DNA of 64,000 nucleotides from CAZCJU01 sp964562175. Lineage in GTDB: Bacteria; Bacillota; Clostridia; Oscillospirales; CAG-272. The number at the start of each line of letters is the position of its first letter. Position 1 is the first letter of the stretch. A program made the position numbers and the translations under genes. A model generated the notes under the pieces. That model ran no database searches. It saw nothing but the letters and a program-made list of their open reading frames with translations, and was not told the DNA's origin. Location of the stretch: assembly GCA_964562175.1 (NCBI GenBank), contig CAZLRV010000004.1:42089-106088 (forward strand), written 5' to 3'. Shown here piece by piece: positions 1 through 8,389 of the stretch.

Positions 1-1425
1 CTTGACGGAGTCGGAGCGACGACTTTAATAACTCGTATGACGGGCGATATCGATAAGGTGCAAAACGGCTTGAATATGTTTTTGCGCCTTCTTTTGAGAA
101 GCCCGTTTATCGTTTTCGGCTCTATGATAATGGCGTTTACGATAGATATCAAGACTGCCTTGGTCTTTGTCGTTGCCATCCCGATACTTTTCGTCGTTGT
201 ATTCGGTATAATGCGTATAACCTCGCCTATGTATAAAAATACGCAAAAACAGCTTGACGAGGTAACGACACACGTGCGTGAGGAGCTTTCGGGTGTACGT
301 GTTATAAGAGCCCTCGGACGTGAAAGAGAAGAATGCGAGTCATTCGCCTCATCCAATTCCACGCTTGTGAAAAAGCAGATAAGAGTTGGCAATATATCCT
401 CGGTCATGAATCCGTTGACCTGCCTTATAATAAATCTCGGTATTATCGCCGTTTTATACATCGGCGCACAGCAGGTAAACGACGGTGTGTTGCTTTCGGG
501 AAATATAGTTGCAATGATAAACTATATGAGTCAGATATTGATAGAGCTTATAAAGCTCGCAAATCTGATAACGCTTTTGAGCAAAGCCGCATCAAGCATG
601 GACCGTATCGGGCAGGTGCTTGACACGCAACGCTCAATGAGCTATCCCGAAAAGGGGGCTGAGGCAAAGCAGACCGATATCGTTCTTAAATTTGACGGCG
701 TCGGTATGCGTTATGCAAACGCCTCCGAGCATTCACTTGAAAACATTTCGTTTAAGGTGAAAAAAGGGCAGAGCGTCGGTATAATAGGCTCTACGGGAAG
801 CGGAAAAACAACGCTTGTGAGCCTTATCGCACGCTATTACGATGCTTGCGAGGGTAAGATCGAGCTGCTTGGAAACGATATAAAAAGCTATACACTTGAA
901 CAGATGAGAGAGTGCGTCGGCGTTGTGATGCAAAAGATCGTGCTTTTTTCGGGTACGATAAGGAGCAATCTCCTGTGGGGCAACGAAAATGCGACGGATG
1001 AGGAGCTGTGGGAAGCCTTGAGAAAGGCTCAAGCCGAGGAGTTCGTTCGCTCAAAACCGAACGGACTCGATGAGTACGTGGAGCAGGGCGGCAGAAATCT
1101 TTCGGGCGGTCAAAGGCAAAGACTCAATATCGCCCGCACACTCGTTGCAAAGCCCAAGATATTGATATTGGATGACTCATCCTCGGCACTTGATTACGCC
1201 ACCGATAAACGCCTCAGGCATTCTCTCGCAAGCCTGAAGGACGAATGCACCGTTATTACGGTAAGCCAAAGAGCGTCGGGAATACGCTTCTGCGATGTCA
1301 TACTTGTGCTTGATGACGGTATGCTTGTCGGAGTCGGCGATCATTCACAGCTGCTTGCCGACTGTGGTGTTTACCGCGAGATATATGAAAGTCAGTATAA
1401 GGGGGATGACACAAATGAAAAATAA
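1..1425 (+). CDS. ABC exporter half-transporter, degenerate-site subunit (5' end outside window)
   Basis: The reading frame is open from base 1, so the gene starts upstream and is partial. It encodes a fused membrane domain and ATPase of the MDR/lipid exporter type. The first visible residues (TLITRMTGDIDKVQ) are the conserved region after the second helix. The ATPase has Walker A GSTGSGKTT, signature LSGGQRQRL and Walker B LILDDSSSALD. The catalytic Glu after Walker B is Asp and the switch His is Gln (ITVSQRAS), so this subunit carries the inactive ATP site of a heterodimer. It overlaps the next gene, the likely partner, by 11 bases. Substrate cannot be told; drugs, peptides or lipids are all possible. 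Confidence 0.93.
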   Translation, partial: LDGVGATTLITRMTGDIDKVQNGLNMFLRLLLRSPFIVFGSMIMAFTIDIKTALVFVVAIPILFVVVFGIMRITSPMYKNTQKQLDEVTTHVREELSGVRVIRALGREREECESFASSNSTLVKKQIRVGNISSVMNPLTCLIINLGIIAVLYIGAQQVNDGVLLSGNIVAMINYMSQILIELIKLANLITLLSKAASSMDRIGQVLDTQRSMSYPEKGAEAKQTDIVLKFDGVGMRYANASEHSLENISFKVKKGQSVGIIGSTGSGKTTLVSLIARYYDACEGKIELLGNDIKSYTLEQMRECVGVVMQKIVLFSGTIRSNLLWGNENATDEELWEALRKAQAEEFVRSKPNGLDEYVEQGGRNLSGGQRQRLNIARTLVAKPKILILDDSSSALDYATDKRLRHSLASLKDECTVITVSQRASGIRFCDVILVLDDGMLVGVGDHSQLLADCGVYREIYESQYKGDDTNEK

Positions 1426-3154
1426 GAAAAAAAGCACTACACTTAAAAAAACGCTTAAATATGTAAAGCCGTATCGTCGCTATGTTATTCTCTCCGTATT
1501 TTTTGCACTGTTGACCTCTGTCACTCAATTGCTTATACCCATTTTTTGCGGAGATGCGATAGATCTCATGCTCGGTGAGGGCAAGGTCGATATGAACGGG
1601 GTCATTACTATCGGGCTTTATGTGTTGGTATGCGCTGTATTGAGCGGTATAAGTCAACAGCTGTTGTCCGTATTCAACAATAAGCTTGCGTATGGGGTCG
1701 GCAAGGAAATGAGACACGATGCCGTTGAAAAACTGCAAAAATTACCGCTGTCATATCTCGATTCGCATCCCTCCGGCGATACGCTCAGCCGAATAATAGG
1801 CGATGTGGAGGCATTCTCCGACGGTCTGCTTATGGCAATAACTCAGCTTTTTACGGGCGTTGTCACGATAATCGGAACACTTGTCATCATGTTTTCCGTA
1901 AATGTCGAAATAACGGTGATAGTTGTCATTTTAACGCCGATATCGCTCATAACAGCTTCGTTCATAGCAACGAGAACACACAAATATTTTATGACGCAAT
2001 CGCAGATAAAGGGCAAGCAAAATTCTCTTATAAACGAGCTTACAGACGGGCAGAAAACGGTGCGTGCTTTCGGGCACGAGCGAAAAAGTCTTTCGGAATT
2101 TGACGAGGTGAACGGCGAGCTTGAGAGTGCTTCATTCAAGGCGACGCTTTATTCGAGTCTGGTAAATCCGACAACGAGGCTTCTCAATAATATCATTTAC
2201 GCCGTTGTGGGACTTGTCGGGGCTTTATCCGTTCCCGGAGCGATAAGCGTAGGACAGTTCAGTGCATTTTTGAGCTATGCCGGAAAATACGCAAAGCCGT
2301 TTAATGAGATAAGCGGCGTTATAACCGAGCTTCAAAATGCCATGGCGTGCGCAAGCCGAGTATTTGAGCTGCTTGAGCTGGAGGAGATACCCAAGGAGTG
2401 CGAGGGAGCCGTAAGCATCGAGTCGGAGGGTCGGGTCGCACTTGACGGAGTTTGCTTTTCGTATTTGCCCGACAGACCGCTTATCGAAAATCTATCGCTC
2501 AACGTAAAGAGCGGTCAGAGAATTGCAATAGTCGGCCCGACGGGTTGCGGAAAAACAACGCTTATCAATCTGCTTATGCGTTTTTACGATGTAAACGACG
2601 GTGAGATACGTATAGACGAAACCGACATACGCAATATGACATATGCATCGCTGAGAAGAAATTACGGTATGGTGCTTCAAGATACTTGGCTGAGATCCGG
2701 TACGGTAAGAGAGAATATCGCCTATGCCGATGCGAATGCGACGGATGAGGAGATAGAGAGGGCGGCAAAGGATGCACACGCACATTCGTTTATACGCCGC
2801 TTGCCAAACGGCTACGACACTGTGATAAATGAGGGCGGCGACAATATATCTCAGGGTCAAAAACAGCTTTTGTGCATAGCGAGAGCAATGCTGAGATTAC
2901 CGCAAATGCTGATACTTGACGAAGCCACATCAAGCATTGACACGAGAACGGAAGCAAAGGTGCAGGATGCGTTCGAGCGGATGATGAGCGGCAGAACGTG
3001 CTTTATAGTCGCACACAGACTTTCGACGATACGCAACGCCGATGTGATCCTCGTAATGCGTGACGGTCATGTGGTGGAGCAGGGAAATCACGAGCAACTG
3101 CTTGCATTAAACGGCTTTTACAGCGAGCTGTACAACAGCCAATTCGAAGAATAA
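1415..3154 (+). CDS. ABC exporter half-transporter, catalytic-site subunit
   Basis: 579-residue fused permease-ATPase, partner of the preceding gene. Six helices lie within about the first 310 residues, then Walker A GPTGCGKTT, Walker B LILDEATSSID with the catalytic Glu, and the switch His in IVAHRLS. Its signature is NISQGQKQ rather than LSGGQ. Pairing its good Walker motifs with the good signature of the upstream subunit gives one competent and one degenerate ATP site, as in known heterodimeric exporters such as BmrCD and TM287/288. Start chosen at ATG 1415 because GGGGG (1401-1405) lies 9 bases upstream; the in-frame ATG at 1406 directly abuts that site. Confidence 0.93.
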   Translation: MKNKKKSTTLKKTLKYVKPYRRYVILSVFFALLTSVTQLLIPIFCGDAIDLMLGEGKVDMNGVITIGLYVLVCAVLSGISQQLLSVFNNKLAYGVGKEMRHDAVEKLQKLPLSYLDSHPSGDTLSRIIGDVEAFSDGLLMAITQLFTGVVTIIGTLVIMFSVNVEITVIVVILTPISLITASFIATRTHKYFMTQSQIKGKQNSLINELTDGQKTVRAFGHERKSLSEFDEVNGELESASFKATLYSSLVNPTTRLLNNIIYAVVGLVGALSVPGAISVGQFSAFLSYAGKYAKPFNEISGVITELQNAMACASRVFELLELEEIPKECEGAVSIESEGRVALDGVCFSYLPDRPLIENLSLNVKSGQRIAIVGPTGCGKTTLINLLMRFYDVNDGEIRIDETDIRNMTYASLRRNYGMVLQDTWLRSGTVRENIAYADANATDEEIERAAKDAHAHSFIRRLPNGYDTVINEGGDNISQGQKQLLCIARAMLRLPQMLILDEATSSIDTRTEAKVQDAFERMMSGRTCFIVAHRLSTIRNADVILVMRDGHVVEQGNHEQLLALNGFYSELYNSQFEE

Positions 3155-3163
3155 TTCGCAGAA

Positions 3164-3226
3164 TAAAAAAACGGACGGCATACACACCGAATAAAACGGG
3201 GTGATATGTCGTCCGTATGTTTTTTT
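3164..3226. terminator. Bidirectional rho-independent terminator
   Basis: An inverted repeat (ACGGACG at 3171 pairing with CGTCCGT near 3210, extended inward) is flanked by an A tract on the left and TTTTTTT at 3220-3226. It can end transcription of the ABC operon on plus and of the membrane protein gene on minus. A second perfect hairpin (AGCATACGC/GCGTATGCT, 3231-3252) follows directly but lacks a useful T tract. Confidence 0.8.
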
Positions 3227-3259
3227 GATAAGCATACGCTATAAGCGTATGCTTTAAAC

Positions 3260-4108
3260 TCATGCTTGCTTTTTGACGAGCCTTTCGTGATATAACGCGA
3301 GTATTCCGCAGAAAAACAGCATGATGAGCAGACCGACAAGGTTTTCGAAAATAACGGTCGCAAACGGCTCAAGCAGATAAACATATTGAGCAAGATTTTC
3401 GGGCATACCGCTTACCACGATATCGACGAGCGTACCCGACGAGGAGACCTCCTCGATTCCCGCTATTACGATCTCGCCCAACGCACGAATTAGGTTTATA
3501 ACGATATCGAGTGCGAGGGACATTGAGAAAAAGTGTATGCACAGGCGGCGAAACGGCGATGATGAGTCAAATATCTTATTCGGACTGTAGGGTGCGGATG
3601 CGGCTTTTTTTGCCGCTTTTGTGCAGAAAATTATAAGCACAAGATCGCGCAGAGCAAAGACCAACGCCGAAAAAAGAGCGTAGAAAAAGACGAAAGCACC
3701 GTTTACGTCCGAAAAATCGTACAGAACGTACCCTGCTTCAAGACACGAAACGCAATAGCCGATAATAATATAGGTAACGAAAATGCTCGTAATACGCAAG
3801 GCAACGACGGTATGACTTCCCTTAAAGCCGAAATAATACAACGAAACGGCAAGAAGGGCAAAGCAGGCGTACTGCGATACGGCAACACCCAGCTTTATAA
3901 AATAATCAAGAAACACGTCGAGTGCGACCAAAGCGACATTGCTTTTTACGTAGTACAAGTGCGTGTAATTCAGAATGCCGTTAAATATGAGCGGCAACAA
4001 AAACGCACATATGAGCATTGCGTTTATCAGCTTGCGATGAAATCTGTTCAGCCTCTGCTCCTCTTCCTTGTCGCAAAGAATGAACGGCTTGTTTTTTTTG
4101 AAATTCAT
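3260..4108 (-). CDS. Uncharacterised multi-pass membrane protein
   Basis: 282 residues with about six hydrophobic segments: near residues 30-50, 58-85, 90-120, 135-160, 195-215 and 250-275. The N-terminus is charged and cytoplasmic in character. I do not recognise a family and see no catalytic motif. It lies 10 bases downstream of the PC4-like gene on the same strand, so the two are probably co-transcribed. The Shine-Dalgarno sequence is weak; GGAG sits about 16 bases upstream, inside the end of the previous gene, which would fit translational coupling. It ends just before the bidirectional terminator shared with the ABC operon. Confidence 0.75.
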   Translation of the reverse strand: MNFKKNKPFILCDKEEEQRLNRFHRKLINAMLICAFLLPLIFNGILNYTHLYYVKSNVALVALDVFLDYFIKLGVAVSQYACFALLAVSLYYFGFKGSHTVVALRITSIFVTYIIIGYCVSCLEAGYVLYDFSDVNGAFVFFYALFSALVFALRDLVLIIFCTKAAKKAASAPYSPNKIFDSSSPFRRLCIHFFSMSLALDIVINLIRALGEIVIAGIEEVSSSGTLVDIVVSGMPENLAQYVYLLEPFATVIFENLVGLLIMLFFCGILALYHERLVKKQA

Positions 4109-4118
4109 TCGCCGAGAA

Positions 4119-4340
4119 TCAAAGCTCCATTGTGTTGAGCAGATCTCTCAATCTCTTAAGCTCTTCGGGAAGAAGTGTTATACCCTTTCCCATCTTCTCG
4201 TGAGAATCATCCCACGAACGAATATCGTATTTGGCATCGTTGCCGTTCCAGGAAACAAGATTAAGCTCTTTTGCCCAGCCGCCTTTTTCATCGGATATGC
4301 ATCCGAACTCCTTTACGATCTCAAACTTAAGCTCAGGCAT
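4119..4340 (-). CDS. YdbC/PC4-like ssDNA-binding family protein
   Basis: 73-residue protein of the YdbC type, a bacterial branch of the PC4 (transcriptional coactivator p15) fold that binds single-stranded DNA as a dimer. Recognisable stretches are GGWAKELNLVSWNG, KYDIRSWD and EKMGKGITL, the last two being the family hallmark, followed by the C-terminal helix. The length is normal. GGAGG stands 8 bases before the ATG. Its role in Firmicutes is not settled; binding to exposed ssDNA during transcription or repair is the usual proposal. Confidence 0.88.
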   Translation of the reverse strand: MPELKFEIVKEFGCISDEKGGWAKELNLVSWNGNDAKYDIRSWDDSHEKMGKGITLLPEELKRLRDLLNTMEL

Positions 4341-4504
4341 TTTAAATCCTCCGGTTAATAGTATTTAGTATTATATTAAATGAGGAATGTGAAATTTGTA
4401 TTATAATTAAGTAAATTTATGATGAACTCAAGAAAATATTGTAAAAAGCGACGAAAACGGCACTTGAAATTTGTTCAAAATTGCCGATAAAAAAGCGAAA
4501 AAAC

Positions 4505-4533
4505 TTGACAAATCGAAAAAATAATGATATAAT
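4505..4533 (+). promoter_or_regulatory. Sigma-A promoter of the HPr-like gene
   Basis: TTGACA (4505-4510), 17-base spacer, TATAAT (4528-4533). Both boxes are perfect. It drives the HPr-like gene and possibly rnpB, which follows without an obvious promoter of its own. Confidence 0.85.
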
Positions 4534-4565
4534 ACGGGTGAAATGATCTGAAAGGAGAGTTTGAA

Positions 4566-4796
4566 ATGATCAAGAAAACGGTGAAATTCAAGGATATAAA
4601 GGATGTTTACGCATTCGTTGCCGAGGTAACGAAGTACGACGGTGAGGTCGATCTGATATGCGGCAGATACAGAGTAAACGCAAAGAGCATCATGGGTATT
4701 TTCTCCCTCGATCTGCTGAGCGAGCTTGAAATGGAGATACACGGCGATAACGCCGACAAGCTGCTCGCCTCGGTTGACGGATACATCGTAAAATAA
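4566..4796 (+). CDS. HPr-like protein lacking the phosphorylatable histidine
   Basis: 76 residues with the HPr fold signature: KYDGEVDL aligns with the KYDADVNL-type strand and NAKSIMGIFSLDL with the NLKSIMGVMSLGI region holding the regulatory Ser46. In HPr the active site reads HARP. Here the aligned stretch is DIKD, so the His15 and Arg17 equivalents are Asp and Lys. It therefore cannot carry phosphate from enzyme I by the known route, while the Ser46 site recognised by HPr kinase is kept. AAGGAG is well placed. The gene is alone between a strong promoter and rnpB. A regulatory, Crh-like role is inference. Confidence 0.8.
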   Translation: MIKKTVKFKDIKDVYAFVAEVTKYDGEVDLICGRYRVNAKSIMGIFSLDLLSELEMEIHGDNADKLLASVDGYIVK

Positions 4797-4802
4797 TTTT
4801 CG

Positions 4803-5186
4803 CTTTACTGCTCCGTGCGATCGCGTGGCATTGTGCCGAAAGGTGTTGCCATGAGGAAAGTCCGGGCTTCACGGGCAAAGGATAACGGATAACGTCCGCC
4901 AAAGGCGACTTTCGGGAAAGTGCAACAGAAATAGACCGCCCGCTTATGCGGGTAAGGATGGAAAGGCGAGGTAAGAGCTCACCGGCGTTATGGTAACATA
5001 ACGCAAATGTAAACCCTATCCGAAGCAACACCCTGCGGTACGCACCAAAGGTGCGTGTATTGCCCGAACGGGAGGTAGTCCTCTCGCCGCACGTGTGGCT
5101 GGAGCGTTGCGGTAACGTAACGTCGAGACAGATGATCGCAACCGTGAAAATACGGTACAGAACCCGGCTTATAGGGGCAGTAAAGA
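4803..5186 (+). ncRNA. rnpB: RNase P RNA
   Basis: Catalytic RNA of RNase P, which matures tRNA 5' ends. The P4 5' strand region GAGGAAAGTCCGGGC begins at 4851, and the matching 3' element ACAGAACCCGGCTTA ends near 5172. The terminal P1 helix is visible: TTTACTGCTCC (4804-4814) pairs with GGGGCAGTAAA (5174-5184). The internal GTAAGAGCTCACC and GTAAACCC segments are also typical. Length and elements fit the common bacterial (class A) architecture rather than the Bacillus class B form. Ends are placed from the P1 pairing and may be off by a few bases. Confidence 0.95.
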
Positions 5187-5210
5187 GATTATTTTGAATA
5201 TTTACTTAAG

Positions 5211-5246
5211 CAAAAAGGAACGGCATATTTGTCCGTTCCTTTTTTC
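5211..5246. terminator. Bidirectional terminator between rnpB and hemW
   Basis: AAGGAACGG pairs with CCGTTCCTT around a short loop. It is preceded by an A tract and followed by TTTTTT, so it works for rnpB on plus and for lepA-hemW on minus. Confidence 0.85.
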
Positions 5247-5250
5247 CATG

Positions 5251-6378
5251 CTAATATATCAGCTCGGAGATTATCGTGTTTGAAACGAGAAGCCCGGCGG
5301 GGGTAAGATAAAGCCTGCCGCCGCTCTTTTGCATAAGACCGTAACGAATGGGGAGGGCAAGCTTTTCTTCGTATTTTTCGGTAAATGGGTAACCGAAACG
5401 CCGTGAAAACGCCTCATCGTCTATACCCTCACACAGTCGCAGGGCAAGCATTATATATTCTCGTTCCGACTCGGTGTGTGAGATGAACTGCTTTTCGTCA
5501 AGCACATCATCTGCGGAACACTGCCCGCGGCAAAAACGTATGTAGTCGGGAATGCTTCTTGTAAATGTATAGCGTAAGCTGTCGTAATAGCCGGAGGCGG
5601 AGACGCCGAAGGCAAGATATGGCTCGGCGTGCCAATATTTCAAGTTGTGTCGGCAGGCGTGACCGGGACGTGCGAAATTGCTTATCTCATATCGCTCAAA
5701 GCCCTCACTTGAAAGATACCGACAGCACAAGTCGAGCATGTCGCACACCTCGTCCTCACTCGGCAGCCTCAACCTGTCTTGCATACGGAAAAACGGAGTA
5801 CCCTCTTCAATTTTAAGTGCATATGCCGAAATATGCTCGACGCCGAGGGAGAGTGCGGCGGTGAGAGATGAACTAAACGATGACAGTGTCTGCTCCGGTA
5901 TGCCGTACATAAGATCGAGATTTATGTTATCTATTCCGCCGTCGTGCGCATCGCTGACAGCCCTTTGCGTATCGCAAAAGCCGTGAATACGCCCCAGAGC
6001 TTTAAGCTCCGTATCGGATGCCGATTGCATACCGATGCTCACACGGTTTACACCGCCGTCGTGCAGTGCGGCAAAATAAGCCCGATCTGCCGTCGCCGGA
6101 TTGCATTCCGTCGTTATCTCCGCATCGGAACACACGTCAAATGTATCGTACAGAGCATCGAGGATTTTCAAAAGGTCACCGCTCGGCAGACAGGTCGGAG
6201 TGCCGCCGCCGATATATACCGTATCGACGGACAATCTTTTCTGACTTTTGATATGACTTATGAGCGAGGAGACATACTCGTCTGCCGAGCCGTGTTCGGG
6301 GTATGAGCAAAAGTCGCAATAATTGCATTTTTTAAGGCAGTACGGAATATGGATATAAACGCCGAGGGGCTTACTCAT
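5251..6378 (-). CDS. hemW: Radical SAM heme chaperone HemW
   Basis: 375 residues. The N-terminus YIHIPYCLKKCNYCDF holds the CxxxCxxC cluster motif with the extra Cys typical of HemW and HemN relatives, followed by GGGTPT and the TTECNPAT and GVNRVSIGMQS motifs of the radical SAM barrel. The C-terminal wing domain is present. HemW proteins bind and deliver heme, whereas true HemN makes protoporphyrinogen; the length and the lepA neighbourhood favour HemW. The start overlaps the end of lepA by 8 bases, the lepA-hemW order common in Firmicutes. GTG or TTG alternatives are not needed. Confidence 0.93.
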   Translation of the reverse strand: MSKPLGVYIHIPYCLKKCNYCDFCSYPEHGSADEYVSSLISHIKSQKRLSVDTVYIGGGTPTCLPSGDLLKILDALYDTFDVCSDAEITTECNPATADRAYFAALHDGGVNRVSIGMQSASDTELKALGRIHGFCDTQRAVSDAHDGGIDNINLDLMYGIPEQTLSSFSSSLTAALSLGVEHISAYALKIEEGTPFFRMQDRLRLPSEDEVCDMLDLCCRYLSSEGFERYEISNFARPGHACRHNLKYWHAEPYLAFGVSASGYYDSLRYTFTRSIPDYIRFCRGQCSADDVLDEKQFISHTESEREYIMLALRLCEGIDDEAFSRRFGYPFTEKYEEKLALPIRYGLMQKSGGRLYLTPAGLLVSNTIISELIY

Positions 6379-8185
6379 CTAATTTCAAAACAGCCATAAA
6401 CGCCTCCTGCGGAACCTCTACGCTTCCGAGGGAACGCATACGCTTTTTGCCTTCCTTCTGCTTTTCAAGCAGTTTTTTCTTACGTGTTATATCGCCGCCG
6501 TAGCATTTCGCCAAAACGTCCTTGCGCATGGCGCGTACGGTTTCACGCGCTATTATCTTACCGCCGATAGCCGCTTGCACAGGCACCTCAAACAGCTGAC
6601 GCGGTATGTTGTCCTTCAGCTTTTCGACGATCTTTCTCGCACGTGCGTAAGCCTTATCGGAGTGAACGATAAAGGAAAGCGCATCGACAATATCGCCGTT
6701 GAGCAATACATCGAGCTTGACGAGCTTGCTTTCCTCGTAACCGTCAAGCTCATAGTCGAGAGAGGCGTAGCCCTTACTGCGGCTCTTCAATGCATCAAAG
6801 AAATCGTAAACTATTTCATTGAGCGGAAGTCTGTAATGCAGGTCTACTCTGGTGGAATCGAGATATTTCATATCGCCGACAACGCCTCGTCTGTCCTGAC
6901 ACAGCTCCATGATATTGCCCACGTATTCGACGGGTGTTATTATACTCGCCTTTACCATTGGCTCGTAAGCTATTTCTATATCCTCCGGTGAGGGGTAATT
7001 GAGAGGATTATCTATATATACCTCCTCGCCTGTACGCTTGAGTATCTTGTAGATAACGCTCGGTGCGGTGGTTATCAGATCGAGGTTGAACTCACGTTCA
7101 AGTCGCTCCTGCAGTATCTCCATATGGAGCAGACCGAGAAAGCCGCAACGAAAGCCGAAGCCGAGTGCGGCGGAGGTCTCCGGCTCAAAGGTCAGTGACG
7201 CATCGTTCAAAAGCAGTTTTTCAAGCGCTTCCTTGAGGTCTTGATATTTCGAGCCGTCGGCGGGATATATTCCCGAGTAGACCATCGGCATACACTTTTT
7301 GAAGCCGGGCAGAGGCTCCTCGGTGGGGCGGTCAACGCTCGTCACCGTATCGCCGACACGTGTGTCGGCAACCGTCTTTATGCTTGCGGTGATATATCCG
7401 ACATCGCCTGCCGAAAGCGTATCACACTTCTTAAAGCCGAACGGCTCCATCGTGCCTATTTCCACCACGTCAAACTCCGCACCCGTGTTCATCATGCGTA
7501 TGCGCTCACCGGTGTGAAGGGTACCCTCAACAACTCGGATATATACAACGACTCCTCTGTAGGAATCGTATACCGAATCGAATATCAGGCATTTAAGTGG
7601 TGCGTTTTCGTCACCGTACGGGCAGGGCAGTGAGGAAACTATCTTATCAAGCACGCCCTCAATGTTTATACCCGCTTTGGCGGATATTGCGGGTGCATCC
7701 GATGCATCCAGACCGACAATGTCCTCTATCTCCTCCCGTACACGCTCAACATCGGCGGCGGGAAGATCGATCTTATTTATAACGGGTACTATTTCCAGAC
7801 CGCACTCGTCGGCAAGATATGCGTTGGCAAGCGTTTGTGCCTCTATACCCTGAGTGCTGTCGACAACGAGCAAGGCTCCCTCGCAAGCGTTGAGCGAACG
7901 AGATACCTCGTAATTGAAATCGACGTGACCGGGCGTGTCGATCAGATTTAATTTATAGCATTCACCGTCTGGGGCTTGGTAGTCGAGCGTAACGGCACGT
8001 GCCTTGATGGTGATTCCGCGCTCACGCTCAATATCCATATTGTCAAGAAGCTGTTCGGTCATATCACGCCTTGAAACAGCTTGTGTTTTTTCGAGTATTC
8101 TGTCCGCAAGAGTACTCTTGCCGTGGTCAATATGCGCTATTATACAAAAGTTTCTTATTTTTTTCTGTCTTTCGGATGGTTTCAT
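6371..8185 (-). CDS. lepA: Elongation factor 4 (LepA)
   Basis: 604-residue translational GTPase with motifs G1 AHIDHGKST, G2 in the RGITIK region, G3 DTPGHVDF and G4 NKIDLP. The LepA-specific C-terminal domain is present (GGDITRKKKLLEKQKEGKKRM). LepA binds the ribosome and can back-translocate or remodel stalled complexes. The length is that of the family. GGGAG lies 8 bases upstream of the ATG, and the gene heads the lepA-hemW operon behind a recognisable promoter. Confidence 0.97.
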   Translation of the reverse strand: MKPSERQKKIRNFCIIAHIDHGKSTLADRILEKTQAVSRRDMTEQLLDNMDIERERGITIKARAVTLDYQAPDGECYKLNLIDTPGHVDFNYEVSRSLNACEGALLVVDSTQGIEAQTLANAYLADECGLEIVPVINKIDLPAADVERVREEIEDIVGLDASDAPAISAKAGINIEGVLDKIVSSLPCPYGDENAPLKCLIFDSVYDSYRGVVVYIRVVEGTLHTGERIRMMNTGAEFDVVEIGTMEPFGFKKCDTLSAGDVGYITASIKTVADTRVGDTVTSVDRPTEEPLPGFKKCMPMVYSGIYPADGSKYQDLKEALEKLLLNDASLTFEPETSAALGFGFRCGFLGLLHMEILQERLEREFNLDLITTAPSVIYKILKRTGEEVYIDNPLNYPSPEDIEIAYEPMVKASIITPVEYVGNIMELCQDRRGVVGDMKYLDSTRVDLHYRLPLNEIVYDFFDALKSRSKGYASLDYELDGYEESKLVKLDVLLNGDIVDALSFIVHSDKAYARARKIVEKLKDNIPRQLFEVPVQAAIGGKIIARETVRAMRKDVLAKCYGGDITRKKKLLEKQKEGKKRMRSLGSVEVPQEAFMAVLKLDE

Positions 8186-8221
8186 TTCGCTTTCTCCCGA
8201 GAAAAAACTGTGTATATTCCT

Positions 8222-8250
8222 ATTCTACAATATTTTTTCAAAAAAATCAA
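8222..8250 (-). promoter_or_regulatory. Promoter of lepA-hemW
   Basis: On the minus strand TTGATT (8250-8245), 17-base spacer, TAGAAT (8227-8222), 37 bases before the lepA ATG. The surrounding region is strongly AT-rich. The opposite, plus-strand leader of the next gene contains a TATAAT at 8366-8371, but I see no convincing -35 for it. Confidence 0.6.
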
Positions 8251-8389
8251 TACAAAATTAAAAATAGAACGAGAAATATTTGAGTTTTTATTTTAGTCGT
8301 AAAACATTCTTAAAAACAGCTGTACAAATTAAAATTTTAATGTTACAATATAAGTTGAGTTATTATATAATAGGGGAGCAGACCGAAAT

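Noticed and set aside
4119..4340. True transcription coactivator role for the PC4-like protein
   Set aside because: Only the fold and family are supported; bacterial members have no proven coactivator function.
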